Program-made: the position numbers and the translations under genes
Assembly: GCA_022511345.1 (NCBI GenBank)
Contig: JAFLRR010000006.1
Span: 1 to 64,000, forward strand
DNA length: 64,000 nucleotides
Direction of reading: 5' to 3'
Source: Alistipes sp.
GTDB lineage: Bacteria > Bacteroidota > Bacteroidia > Bacteroidales > Rikenellaceae
Shown: positions 1 to 7,663 of the stretch, in pieces
How the letters are laid out: each line of letters starts with the position of its first letter
Position numbering within the stretch: the first letter of the stretch is position 1
The notes under the pieces: model-generated
The model's database searches: none
The model's input: only the letters and a program-made list of their open reading frames with translations
What the model was told of the DNA's origin: nothing

Positions 1-511
1 TAAATCCTTCAAACACGACAGCCGTGTCACTGCCGTTGTCGATGATAGTAATATGCTTGGGACTGCTGCTCCCTTTGAATCGAGCCGAGCGCAGCTCCCA
101 GCCGCCGGCATCGTTCGGGAAACCGATGGCGAATCGCAGCTTGTCATAGACGGTGTAACGCATTTCGCGGCAGTAGGCGGCGGCAATGGTCGGGTCGATA
201 GCGCGGCTCGTAAGATAGTCGAGCAGGGCAGGATGTGCAAGCGGTGAATCGGACAGAACCTGCAAGGCTGACGCTGGCGGTAGCGACTGCGCAATTACGG
301 CAGGTATATAGTCATTTCTGCCGAGCCGCGCGACCGCCTGCGTAAATGTGCAATGTTCCAGCCGCATAACAAGGTCGATAATCGACCCGCCCTCGCCTGT
401 GCCGAAGTCATACCATAGATTCTGCACATAATCGACCTTGAAACTGGGCGTTCGCTCCGACCGAAGCGGTGAGTAATAGATTCCGATGCAAACGATACAA
501 AACGATGCCAA
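1..511 (-). pseudogene. Mobile-element DNA primase (CHC2/Toprim-like) N-terminal fragment, partial, apparently frameshifted
   Basis: The minus strand is open from 511 to the left edge. It reads YYSPLRSERTPSF, then NLWYDFGTGEGGSIIDLV, then ITIIDNG..AVVFEGF at the edge. This is the pattern of the primases carried by Bacteroidales mobilizable and integrative elements: a CHC2-type fold that has lost its zinc cysteines, followed by the start of a Toprim-like segment. A stop at 512-514 closes the frame before a convincing start; the only candidates are TTG at 511 or an internal ATG at 366. The neighbouring frame, 521-480, reads MALIGIVLYRLHRN, which resembles the expected lead-in to YYSPLR, so a one-base shift near 480 probably separates start from body. 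The family is fairly sure. Whether the gene is broken or uses an odd start is inference. It sits downstream of the helix-turn-helix gene in the same direction, as is usual in such elements. Confidence 0.6.
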
Positions 512-615
512 TCAGCGCCATATAAGCGCCACCGACGACAAACAGATATGGATTTTAGATTTCTGGCACAATCTGTCTTCGATTGCCCTGCCGTGTAAAG
601 TGATTAAAAAATCAT

Positions 616-650
616 AAAAAAACAGGGAACATCGTCGTCGATGCTCCCTG
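616..650 (-). terminator. Rho-independent terminator after the helix-turn-helix gene
   Basis: On the minus strand CAGGGAGCAT and ATGTTCCCTG form a 10-base stem with one mismatch around an 8-base loop (623-650). A run of T follows at once (A run 616-622 on the plus strand). It lies just downstream of the helix-turn-helix gene stop and before the primase fragment, so it separates the two transcripts. Confidence 0.75.
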
Positions 651-675
651 TGGTACTGATAATCTCTTCGATGTT

Positions 676-1086
676 TTATTTTGATAGATAGTTTTGTAAG
701 GCGGAACGAATGGCAGAAGAAGAGTAGTACTCATCCCTTGTAAATCGTTCGTCGCGGCATCCGGTAAGCCATTTGCTCTTCAGCCACCGATAGAGTGTCG
801 GACGAGTGATGCCCAATGCCGCCGCCAACTCTTTTTTAGTCATCAGTTGTCCGCCGTCGAACGCCTGCAATTCGTTTTGTCCGTTATGCATATCGATCCA
901 ACGGTCGAGATGCTGAATTGCCTTATCGACATTCTTCAGCTCCTGTTCATAGTTCTCGTATGCCCATACATGCAGACTATCCGGGTCGATATTGGCAGGT
1001 TCCGCTCGCCTGCGCAACTCGCTCACCAACTGCTCGAAGCACGACAACTCCGACGCTTTAATCTCTATCTTCCTGCGTCTGGGCAT
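676..1086 (-). CDS. Helix-turn-helix DNA-binding protein of an integrative element
   Basis: This 136-residue protein has a charged helical N-terminal half and a helix-turn-helix at about residues 82-105 (MTKKELAAALGITRPTLYRWL), the form of excisionase/MerR-like or Helix_17-type proteins. Small proteins of this kind lie between the integrase and the primase in many Bacteroidales integrative elements, where they act in excision or control of the element. That role is inferred here from context only. The ATG start at 1086 follows an AT-rich stretch, but I see no clear TAnnTTTG box in it. A terminator at 616-650 ends the transcript. GC content is intermediate between host DNA and the AT-rich gene upstream. 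Confidence 0.7.
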   Translation of the reverse strand: MPRRRKIEIKASELSCFEQLVSELRRRAEPANIDPDSLHVWAYENYEQELKNVDKAIQHLDRWIDMHNGQNELQAFDGGQLMTKKELAAALGITRPTLYRWLKSKWLTGCRDERFTRDEYYSSSAIRSALQNYLSK

Positions 1087-1140
1087 ATTGGCAATTTTAT
1101 AATATATAAAATACTTATTATCAATGTTATATGTATTATG

Positions 1141-1192
1141 CTTGTAAAAAACTTGTCAAAAAAGCCGTTTATTCCCCACTATTTTTTACAAG
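1141..1192. repeat. 11-bp perfect inverted repeat at the end of the AT-rich cargo gene
   Basis: CTTGTAAAAAA (1141-1151) is repeated exactly, inverted, as TTTTTTACAAG (1182-1192), 30 bases apart. A near copy, CTTGTCAAAAAA, follows the left arm directly. The right arm overlaps the last codons of the AlbA_2 gene. It may be a terminator, a protein-binding site, or the scar of cargo insertion; the sequence does not decide. Confidence 0.6.
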
Positions 1193-2813
1193 AATAACGT
1201 GTTCCAGCTCTTTCTCCTTCGTTAATCACTCGTCCTTGTGAAATCAAAGTCTTTAATTGTTCGCGAATCTTATATCTTGATATTTCCGTCCCTATTCGAG
1301 CATTTATTTGCGAAATAGAACTATGGGGATATATAGATAAATCCTCATATATCAATTCTTTTAATCTGTGAGGCTCTATAACCTTAAGATTTGGTTGTTT
1401 CTTAAAATTGAAGTCTCTTATAATCTGAGGGTTGATGTAATATTCTGTTCCCCGTGTTTTACCACGAGATAAGACTAACTTTTCTCCAATCAATCTATCT
1501 ATCCATAGACGTGTAGGGTTATTCCCTTTTAAATCCAAGATTTTGTTTAATTCGATAGTGGTTAATGATTGATTTTGTGCAATCAAACCGAATGCAATCC
1601 TCTCTTTCTGTGACAATGAATAATTAGCAGAGACGGATTTTATCAAATTAACAATTTCTGGTTTAGTAATTAATTTGCTTATAGTAACAACAACTCTGTC
1701 ATCTCTTTCTTCAATTACTGGTATCGGCTTGCCATTGGTTAATAATTCTTCATAAATCACATCATATCCGGAACCTTCTTTTTCCATAAGAATTAAATCA
1801 TAGGCAACTTTACAAAGCTGTTCGTTCCTTCTTTTAGACTCATGCAGAATATTTTGTGATGTGACACCAATCGGCAGACCTCCTGGATTATGTATTTCCA
1901 ATCTATTTGGATATAGATTTATAAAAATATCTCCAGCTGTTGTATAAGGTCTATGAACAATAGCATTTGTAATAAGTTCTCTAATTGTTCGTTCTCCATA
2001 ATTGGGAATAAACTCTCTAAACAAACCTCCAGAAATCTCCAATCCCTCTTTCCAATCAGGCACTTGTGTCCATACAGCCTCTATTAATTCTTTTGGATTG
2101 AGTTCATAGTCATCCCATATAATCTTATTTACCTTATTGCCACGTTCATCGTATTTTATAAATTGGATAGCAGGAGCATATTTTATTTTGGCGCGGTCAT
2201 TTCTCTTTCCAATCCATAAAACACCTAAGTTGGTAAGATAATCACCTTCAGTAAAGAGGTAATAATCCAACAGCTCGTCTTCGCTTTTCTCTTTAACAAA
2301 TTGGCTTACACGTTTAGATGAGCGTATATCAGCAATGAATGTTTTAAATTTATCTATATCATAGTTGTTACGATGAACTTTAGTGGCCCTAGTTTCCCAG
2401 TTATATGAAGGTTTGTCATTTAAGAGGCGTAGTAACTGGTCTGGGTGGAGTGGAACTGATTGGTCTCCAATTCTAATAAAATATCGACCGTTAGTTGTTC
2501 CAGATATAGTAGCAACACTTTGATGAATAGTCAAATCAATATATTCAGCACCATTAGCATCAATACATTTTTGTGCAATAACAGATGTGTTAACTGTTAA
2601 TTGTGATATTCTAACAGGTATTTGCTGTAATAGATTGTCGTCTATTTTTTGATTGACAGGAGGGTGTTCCATGTTATTTTCTATTCCAATATAGATTTTA
2701 CCACCCTTTGCATTAGCAAATGCGACGCAATCTTTTGCTAACTCATTGAAATCAGCAGTTTCTCCGCAAACGGTCTTGAGTGATTTTTTGTCAAATGTGA
2801 TGCCCTCTACCAT
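1179..2813 (-). CDS. AlbA_2 (Schlafen-like) domain protein with GHKL ATP-binding domain
   Basis: The protein has 544 residues. Residues 1-135 match the AlbA_2 / Schlafen AlbA-like pattern (ETADFNELAKDCVAFANAKG, then GKIYIGIEN; later NGRYFIRIGDQS). Residues about 270-380 have HATPase_c_4 (GHKL) features: IRELITNAIVHRPY as the N box, IHNPGGLP (308-314) and EGSGYDVIYEEL (346-357). The C-terminal third looks like winged helices (TTIELNKIL, SSISQINARIG). Proteins of this layout are usually annotated as ATP-binding or putative transcriptional regulators, and many sit in genomic islands; some Schlafen-like relatives are linked to phage defence. The function here is unknown. By eye the gene is only about one third GC, far below its neighbours, which points to separate acquisition. 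It has its own -7 box (2830-2837), and starts 35 bases after the integrase stop. Confidence 0.8.
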   Translation of the reverse strand: MVEGITFDKKSLKTVCGETADFNELAKDCVAFANAKGGKIYIGIENNMEHPPVNQKIDDNLLQQIPVRISQLTVNTSVIAQKCIDANGAEYIDLTIHQSVATISGTTNGRYFIRIGDQSVPLHPDQLLRLLNDKPSYNWETRATKVHRNNYDIDKFKTFIADIRSSKRVSQFVKEKSEDELLDYYLFTEGDYLTNLGVLWIGKRNDRAKIKYAPAIQFIKYDERGNKVNKIIWDDYELNPKELIEAVWTQVPDWKEGLEISGGLFREFIPNYGERTIRELITNAIVHRPYTTAGDIFINLYPNRLEIHNPGGLPIGVTSQNILHESKRRNEQLCKVAYDLILMEKEGSGYDVIYEELLTNGKPIPVIEERDDRVVVTISKLITKPEIVNLIKSVSANYSLSQKERIAFGLIAQNQSLTTIELNKILDLKGNNPTRLWIDRLIGEKLVLSRGKTRGTEYYINPQIIRDFNFKKQPNLKVIEPHRLKELIYEDLSIYPHSSISQINARIGTEISRYKIREQLKTLISQGRVINEGERAGTRYSCKK

Positions 2814-2829
2814 GATTTTATAATTTATA

Positions 2830-2837
2830 CAAATATA
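2830..2837 (-). promoter_or_regulatory. -7 box for the AlbA_2 gene
   Basis: The minus strand reads TATATTTG, matching TAnnTTTG, 16 bases ahead of the ATG at 2813. No convincing -33 TTG element is seen. It implies the cargo gene can be transcribed independently of the integrase. Confidence 0.55.
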
Positions 2838-2848
2838 CTACATATTTT

Positions 2849-4150
2849 TTATTTACCACTAAAATATGGGTGATTCATCAACTCCATCGCAGTTTGTTCC
2901 TCCGTAATCTTTATGTACTTCATAAACTCTTTTTCGGTCTTGTGTCCCGTAATCTTCATAATGGCGATGGTCGGAATACCGGCAAGGTACATATTCGTAG
3001 CCCCGCTTCGGCGAGCCGTGTGGGTCTTTACCAAGTCACACTTATCGACCAGATGCGTCCGTTTCTCTCCGTTCTCCACATACGAAACCTCTATTTTTTC
3101 AGTAATCCCCGCCTCGCGTGCAACCTCCTTTATATACTTATTGACCTTCTGTTCGTATGATTTCGGCAGGCGATTCTCGTACTTATCCAAAATTGCCTGT
3201 AATTCGGGACGAACAGGAATAACGACGTGATTGCCGGTTTTCTGCTGCTTGAGGTCGATGACGCGCTGCCCGTTCTCCAAGGTGCGGATATTGCCTTCGT
3301 TAATAGTCGAATAATCGCTGTATCGCTGCGCTGTGTAGCACCCGACCAAAAAGATGTCGCGAGCAATATCTTTATTACGGTCGCCTGATAAGTCGAGGTC
3401 AGCGATAGCGCGTATTTCCGATTCCGACAAATATATATTTTCAACATCGGCAGTCAGTACACGGAATTTGCGGCTCTCAATCGCTCCGTTATCGTGCAAA
3501 CCCTCCTCGCGTGCCGCCCGCATGATGATTTTCAACTCCTTTACGTGCCGCCCGATGGTATTGATTGAATAGTCTTTCGCGGTGAAATAGGCTACGAAGT
3601 CATCGTAAAATTTCAGGTCGATATCGCCGAAATCATAACGTTTGCGTTTTGCCTTGCAGAACTCGTCGTACTGAATCAGGAAACCTTTGTAGTTCTTTAT
3701 TGTTGAATGTCCGTATCGGAGCTTGTGAATATTCAGCCGTGTTCCGTTCTCCATTTCGCGGGCATAGCGGGCAATGTAATCTGTCAATGATTCGCGATTG
3801 CGCGATAGCCTGCCGCCGGCGAATGTGCGCGGATGGTGAAACGCATAGATGATTTTCTCCAGCCTGGTTTTGGTCATTGCGTGTTCCGGGTCTTTCGTCA
3901 TCTCGCCGAGAATATGGCTGCGCAACTCCGCCAGATTTTTCATTAACTCGCGCCCCTGCTGCTCTGTAAAATCATCTGTGAAAGTGTATCGGCTCTTTAC
4001 TGCCTGCTTTTTGTTGTCCCACGCATCTGCATACACCATATATTGCGTCTCTGCATAGAACGAAGTCTTCCTGTCTACATTGAACCGAATAAGAACTTTC
4101 GTCAATGCAGCCCTCTTTGTCGTGCGAATACGATATGCAAATGTAGCCAT
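2849..4150 (-). CDS. Tyrosine recombinase / integrase of an integrative element
   Basis: This site-specific recombinase has 433 residues, the usual length for Bacteroidales integrases with an arm-type DNA-binding domain (about 1-100), a SAM-like core-binding domain (about 120-215) and a C-terminal catalytic domain. The catalytic residues are visible: R276 in YTAQRYSDY, K304, H377 and R380 in THTARRSG, H403 in ITGHK, and Y412 in FMKYIK. All are present, so it should be active. It would catalyse integration and excision of the element whose right end lies between 4151 and about 4345. The ATG at 4150 follows a -7 box at 4174-4181. It is the gene nearest to host DNA, as expected for an integrase beside its attachment site. 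Confidence 0.93.
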   Translation of the reverse strand: MATFAYRIRTTKRAALTKVLIRFNVDRKTSFYAETQYMVYADAWDNKKQAVKSRYTFTDDFTEQQGRELMKNLAELRSHILGEMTKDPEHAMTKTRLEKIIYAFHHPRTFAGGRLSRNRESLTDYIARYAREMENGTRLNIHKLRYGHSTIKNYKGFLIQYDEFCKAKRKRYDFGDIDLKFYDDFVAYFTAKDYSINTIGRHVKELKIIMRAAREEGLHDNGAIESRKFRVLTADVENIYLSESEIRAIADLDLSGDRNKDIARDIFLVGCYTAQRYSDYSTINEGNIRTLENGQRVIDLKQQKTGNHVVIPVRPELQAILDKYENRLPKSYEQKVNKYIKEVAREAGITEKIEVSYVENGEKRTHLVDKCDLVKTHTARRSGATNMYLAGIPTIAIMKITGHKTEKEFMKYIKITEEQTAMELMNHPYFSGK

Positions 4151-4173
4151 AGTTCATTGGTATTACACGTTTG

Positions 4174-4181
4174 CAAAGATA
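4174..4181 (-). promoter_or_regulatory. -7 box of the integrase promoter
   Basis: The minus strand reads TATCTTTG, an exact TAnnTTTG match, 23 bases before the integrase ATG. Two direct copies of ATTTGTACGG lie just upstream (4186-4206) and could be bound by an autoregulator. Confidence 0.65.
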
Positions 4182-4185
4182 GAAA

Positions 4186-4206
4186 ATTTGTACGGCATTT
4201 GTACGG
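4186..4206. repeat. Tandem ATTTGTACGG repeat upstream of the integrase
   Basis: ATTTGTACGG occurs at 4186-4195 and again at 4197-4206, one helical turn apart (11-base period). The position, between the integrase promoter and the host junction, suits integrase arm-binding or excisionase sites. That is inference. Confidence 0.55.
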
Positions 4207-4235
4207 TATAGCCAATATTTTTCTATATGATTATT

Positions 4236-4295
4236 TTCTAACCTTAATGATTGTAGTATATAATCATCTGTATATCAATGTAATTAAAGTTAGAA
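4236..4295. repeat. 13-bp imperfect inverted repeat in the putative attachment region
   Basis: TTCTAACCTTAAT (4236-4248) and ATTAAAGTTAGAA (4283-4295) are inverted copies with one mismatch, 34 bases apart, in very AT-rich DNA. Base composition switches to host-like at about 4320, so this lies at the right end of the element. It is a candidate att core or recombinase arm site. No tRNA gene is present here. Confidence 0.5.
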
Positions 4296-4344
4296 TTGAT
4301 TAAATATGATTAAAATTTATGGCGTTCGCTTCAGACCTCACAAC

Positions 4345-4378
4345 ACGCACGGCGTTGCTATGATGCAGCGTCGTGCGT
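4345..4378. terminator. Hairpin downstream of the phosphopantetheinyl transferase gene
   Basis: ACGCACGGCGTTGC and GCAGCGTCGTGCGT pair over 14 bases, with two G-T pairs, around a 6-base loop. It lies 22 bases beyond the stop of the minus-strand gene at 4400. No T run follows on the minus strand, so it may be a weak terminator or only mark the host/element border. Confidence 0.45.
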
Positions 4379-4399
4379 CGTTTTGTCGTATAGGTTAGG

Positions 4400-5056
4400 T
4401 TACTGCTCGTTCATAAAGGCCGAGACGATGATGTTGTCGCCGGCCATGTCGATGCGCATCTTGATGTGTCGCTCTGCGCTGCCGGCGGCGGATTCGCACT
4501 CCGTCGCAGCCGCTGTGCCGGCGGATTCGGCCGCAGAGAAAGCGTCGGATCCGGCTGTGTGGCGGATTATGCCGCAGATTCGGCCTGCCTGAAAGTCCAC
4601 GCTGACCACATGCAGGTCGCGGAGCATGTCCGAGCTGCAGCGGCCCGAGAGTTTGTGCAGCACCTCCTTGGCGCACCACACGGCCGCTGTCAGGCGCCGG
4701 TCGTCGCTCAGGGCTCGCTCCTCGGGTCGCATGAACCGCGGCGCGACTCTCTCGAAATTGCGCTCTAAGGGTTCGGTGTCCACGGCGCAGGGGGCATCCG
4801 ACATGACTACTGCAGCCAGCAGCCGCGAATGCGAGACGCCGATATGCACGTGGCAGCCGGTGACGGGGGCGCCTGCCACGTTGTAGCCTATGGCGGCATC
4901 CTCGCCCAACTGGCTGCGCACGATTGCGCGCCATGCCAAAAACTCGCGGCGGCGGCTTGCCGCAAACTTGGCAGAGAGCTGCGTATCGGCAGCGGCAGCA
5001 TCGCGCAGGAGCTCTTCGAGCGGCGGCAGCGGGCGGACTATGAGTTTGTTATGCAT
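4400..5056 (-). CDS. 4'-phosphopantetheinyl transferase, Sfp-like
   Basis: This enzyme transfers the phosphopantetheine arm of coenzyme A to a serine of acyl or peptidyl carrier proteins. The 218-residue sequence shows the Sfp-family motifs: HIGVSHS (71-77), AVDTEP with the metal ligands D93 and E95, and WCAKEVLHK (127-135) with E131. The length fits the compact Sfp-type rather than AcpS. The last 40 residues are low-complexity Ala/Glu/Ser-rich and look poorly constrained. The ATG overlaps the end of gldE by 8 bases, so the two are probably translationally coupled; this order (gldE then a phosphopantetheinyl transferase) is seen in other Bacteroidales. It is the last gene of the ftsQAZ-gldE run before the inserted element. 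Confidence 0.85.
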   Translation of the reverse strand: MHNKLIVRPLPPLEELLRDAAAADTQLSAKFAASRRREFLAWRAIVRSQLGEDAAIGYNVAGAPVTGCHVHIGVSHSRLLAAVVMSDAPCAVDTEPLERNFERVAPRFMRPEERALSDDRRLTAAVWCAKEVLHKLSGRCSSDMLRDLHVVSVDFQAGRICGIIRHTAGSDAFSAAESAGTAAATECESAAGSAERHIKMRIDMAGDNIIVSAFMNEQ

Positions 5057-6326
5057 GATCGATTACGACCTTGACTTTGTCGACACGGTGGCCGTCGATT
5101 TTGTCGACCGTGAACCGCATGCCGTGCGTCTCGATGGTGTCGCCCTTGCGCGGGAAGTCGCGCTTGAGCTCGAGCAGCAGTCCCGCGAGGGTCTCGGCGC
5201 GGCCCTTGACGTCGGAGAGGGTCTCTTCGTCGAGCTTGAGCACGCGTTCGAAGTCGCCGATGTGGGTCTTGCCGTCGAAGACATAGGTGTTTTCGTTCAG
5301 GCGGGTGTAGAAGGTCTCGTCGGCGTCGCTCTCGTCGGAAATCTCGCCCACGACCTCCTCGAGGATATCTTCGAGCGAGACCAGTCCGAGAGTCGAGCCG
5401 TACTCGTCGACGACGATGGCCATGTGTATCTTGTCGGCTCTGAACTCGGAGAGCAGGTCGTTGATTTTCTTGTTCTTGGGCACGAAGTAGGGCTTGCGGA
5501 TGAGTTTCTGCCAGCCGAACTCGTCGCCGGCGCCGATGTGGGGCATGAGGTCCTTGACGTAGAGCGTGCCCTTGATGTTGTCCAAGTCGTCGTCGTAGAC
5601 CGGTATGCGCGAGAAGCCCGACTCGATGATGGTCTTGCGCACCTCGGTGTAGGTGTCGGTGAGCTCCACGGCCGTGATGTCCACGCGGGGCTTCATGATC
5701 TCCTCGACCTCGGTATTCTCCAGGTTTACGATGCCCGAGAGTATGCGGTGCTCCTGGGTCGATTCGCTGGTCGACATCTCCACGGCATCGGCCAGCTCGT
5801 CCATCGATATTTCGCTGCCGTGCGCAGCCAGCGAACCTATGCGGCCGCCGGTCTTGACCAGTACGGTCGACAGCGGCTTGAGCAGACGTTCCAGCAGCAG
5901 CAGCGGGCGCGAGACGAAGAGCGCGAACCTTGCGGGCCGCGACTGCGACAGCACCTTGGGTATGATTTCGCCGAAGAGCAGCAGCAGGAAGGTTACCAGC
6001 ACGGTTTTGAATGCGAACTCGAAGCGCGTGAAGGTGAACAGCGAGTCGATGATGTTCGACGAGAGGATGACGATGCAGATGTTGACCAGATTGTTCAGCA
6101 CCAGAATCGTGGCCAGCAGCATGTCGGCGTCGCCCAGCAGCTTGAGCACTGCGTCGCCTGCCGGCGAGGAGTTCTCGCGCAGGTTGCGGATGTCGTTGTG
6201 CGTGAGCGAGAAGAGAGCCGTCTCCGAGCCCGAGGCGATGGCCGAGAAGAGCAACAGCACGCCCGCGACGACAATCATCGCGACGATGTGCGGCGTCAGA
6301 GCGTTATATGTTACGAAGCATTCCAA
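5049..6326 (-). CDS. gldE: GldE-type CBS/CorC-domain membrane protein
   Basis: This is a 425-residue HlyC/CorC-family membrane protein. About four membrane segments fill residues 15-165 (DUF21/CNNM; SGSETALFSL after the first). Two CBS domains follow (EIMKPRVDITAV...; then IHMAIVVDEYGSTLGLVSLEDILEE) and a C-terminal CorC_HlyC transporter-associated domain (ENTYVFDGKTHIGDFE). The family name comes from gliding bacteria; in non-gliding gut Bacteroidales the role is unclear, perhaps ion transport. The frame given begins with TTG at 6326. An ATG at 6278 is an alternative that would trim 16 residues and still keep the first membrane segment. It follows ftsZ by 21 bases and is probably co-transcribed with it. 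Confidence 0.85.
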   Translation of the reverse strand: MECFVTYNALTPHIVAMIVVAGVLLLFSAIASGSETALFSLTHNDIRNLRENSSPAGDAVLKLLGDADMLLATILVLNNLVNICIVILSSNIIDSLFTFTRFEFAFKTVLVTFLLLLFGEIIPKVLSQSRPARFALFVSRPLLLLERLLKPLSTVLVKTGGRIGSLAAHGSEISMDELADAVEMSTSESTQEHRILSGIVNLENTEVEEIMKPRVDITAVELTDTYTEVRKTIIESGFSRIPVYDDDLDNIKGTLYVKDLMPHIGAGDEFGWQKLIRKPYFVPKNKKINDLLSEFRADKIHMAIVVDEYGSTLGLVSLEDILEEVVGEISDESDADETFYTRLNENTYVFDGKTHIGDFERVLKLDEETLSDVKGRAETLAGLLLELKRDFPRKGDTIETHGMRFTVDKIDGHRVDKVKVVIDHA

Positions 6327-6347
6327 CAGGCTTGTGCTTTGTGCGGC

Positions 6348-7640
6348 CTAATGCGGGAAGAGCGAACCGCTCTCGCTGCCGGGAGCATCGTCGCGCTCGC
6401 CGCCGATGGATTCGCGGCGCACCGACGAGGTGTCGGTCTCCAGAGCCATGTTGCGGCGGCGGTATGCCGGCTGGCCGAACCATGTCGACATGTCGCTGTA
6501 CTTGCCCTGCTTGCCGCGCGGGGGCAGCGAGCGGGTATTGTTGCCGGCCATAGTGTCGGCAGGCTTCTCGGGCTGCAGGGGCTGCTTGGCGGGTGCGAGT
6601 CCTATCTCCTCGGGCGAGACCTTCGTGAAGTCGGGATTGTCGCCGAAGCCCGTGGCTACCAGCACCAGCTCGAGTTTGTCGCCCAGCGACGGCTTGATGT
6701 TGGCGCCCCAGATGATGTTGGCCGTGTGAATCTTGCCAGTGGATGCGTCGCGCGTGCTGGCGTGCTCCTGTATGTAGCTGATGACCTGCATGGCCTCGTC
6801 GAGCATCAGTTTGTCCTTGTCCGAAACCGAGAGGCTGACCAGAATGTGTTTCGAGCCGGCTATCATGTTGCTGTCGAGCAGCGGCGAGCGCAGCGACTCC
6901 TCGACAACTTCCAGTGCGCGCTTCTCGCCCTCGGCCGTGGCGACGCTCATGTGCGCGCGGCCGCTGGCCGTGAGCACCTTGCGGACGTCGGCGAAGTCTA
7001 TGTTGACCTTCAGCTCGCTCTTGACGGTGATAATCTCGGCTATGCCCTTGGCGGCCATGGCCAGCACGTCGTCGGCCTTGTCGAAGGCCTGGCGCAGCGA
7101 CATGCGTCCGTAGAGTTTGGATATGTTGTCGTTGCTGACGACCAGCAGCGAGTCGACATGCGGTTTGAGCTCCTCGATGCCTTTGCAGGCCTGCTCGTAG
7201 CGTATGGTTCCCTCGGCAGTGAAGGGGAGCGTTACGATGGCCACGGTCAGGATATCCATCTCGTGTGCCAGTTTGGCTATGACGGGCGATGCTCCTGTAC
7301 CGGTGCCGCCGCCCATGCCGGCCGCGATGAATATCATCTTGGTGCCGAGCGACTCGAATTTGCGCCGCACCTCGTCCAGCGACTCCACGGCGGCGTCGCG
7401 GCCCCTGACGGGGTCGTTGCCGGCACCCAGACCGTCGGGTCCGAGCTGTATCTTGATGTCGACGGGCGATATGTCCAGCGCCTGGCGGTCGGTGTTGCAG
7501 ACCATGAACTTCACGCCCGTGATTCCCAGCTCGTGCATGTGGTTGACGGCGTTGCCGCCCGCGCCACCCACGCCGACTACGGTGATTATCGACGACTCGT
7601 TGTCCGTGGCCGTTATCTCGTTTATCAAATCTTCAGCCAT
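6348..7640 (-). CDS. ftsZ: Cell division GTPase FtsZ
   Basis: FtsZ is the tubulin-like GTPase that polymerises into the division ring. The nucleotide-binding motifs are clear: VGVGGAGGNAVNHM near the N-terminus, the tubulin signature GMGGGTGTGASP about 80 residues later, and the T7-loop region NIDFADVRKVL. The C-terminal linker is short, and the end (SVRRESIGG..., closing GSLFPH) lacks both the proteobacterial-type DIPAFLRK peptide and the basic NNSFLHDN-type tail I know from Bacteroides. I chose the ATG at 7640 (430 residues). A GTG at 7664, in TAGTG with the ftsA stop, would add 8 residues. It lies directly after ftsA, as is standard. Confidence 0.97.
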   Translation of the reverse strand: MAEDLINEITATDNESSIITVVGVGGAGGNAVNHMHELGITGVKFMVCNTDRQALDISPVDIKIQLGPDGLGAGNDPVRGRDAAVESLDEVRRKFESLGTKMIFIAAGMGGGTGTGASPVIAKLAHEMDILTVAIVTLPFTAEGTIRYEQACKGIEELKPHVDSLLVVSNDNISKLYGRMSLRQAFDKADDVLAMAAKGIAEIITVKSELKVNIDFADVRKVLTASGRAHMSVATAEGEKRALEVVEESLRSPLLDSNMIAGSKHILVSLSVSDKDKLMLDEAMQVISYIQEHASTRDASTGKIHTANIIWGANIKPSLGDKLELVLVATGFGDNPDFTKVSPEEIGLAPAKQPLQPEKPADTMAGNNTRSLPPRGKQGKYSDMSTWFGQPAYRRRNMALETDTSSVRRESIGGERDDAPGSESGSLFPH

Positions 7641-7663
7641 TGTTGAGCTATTGATTGCGTTCA

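Noticed and set aside
4151..4399. A tRNA gene as the integration target
   Set aside because: No cloverleaf, T-loop (GGTTCRANYCC) or CCA-end pattern was found in this gap.
4890..7646. A 918-codon open frame on the plus strand across gldE and ftsZ
   Set aside because: It is the mirror of two certain minus-strand genes; high GC leaves few stops. Its composition (Val/Glu/Arg/Ala-rich, no domain) is that of a shadow frame.
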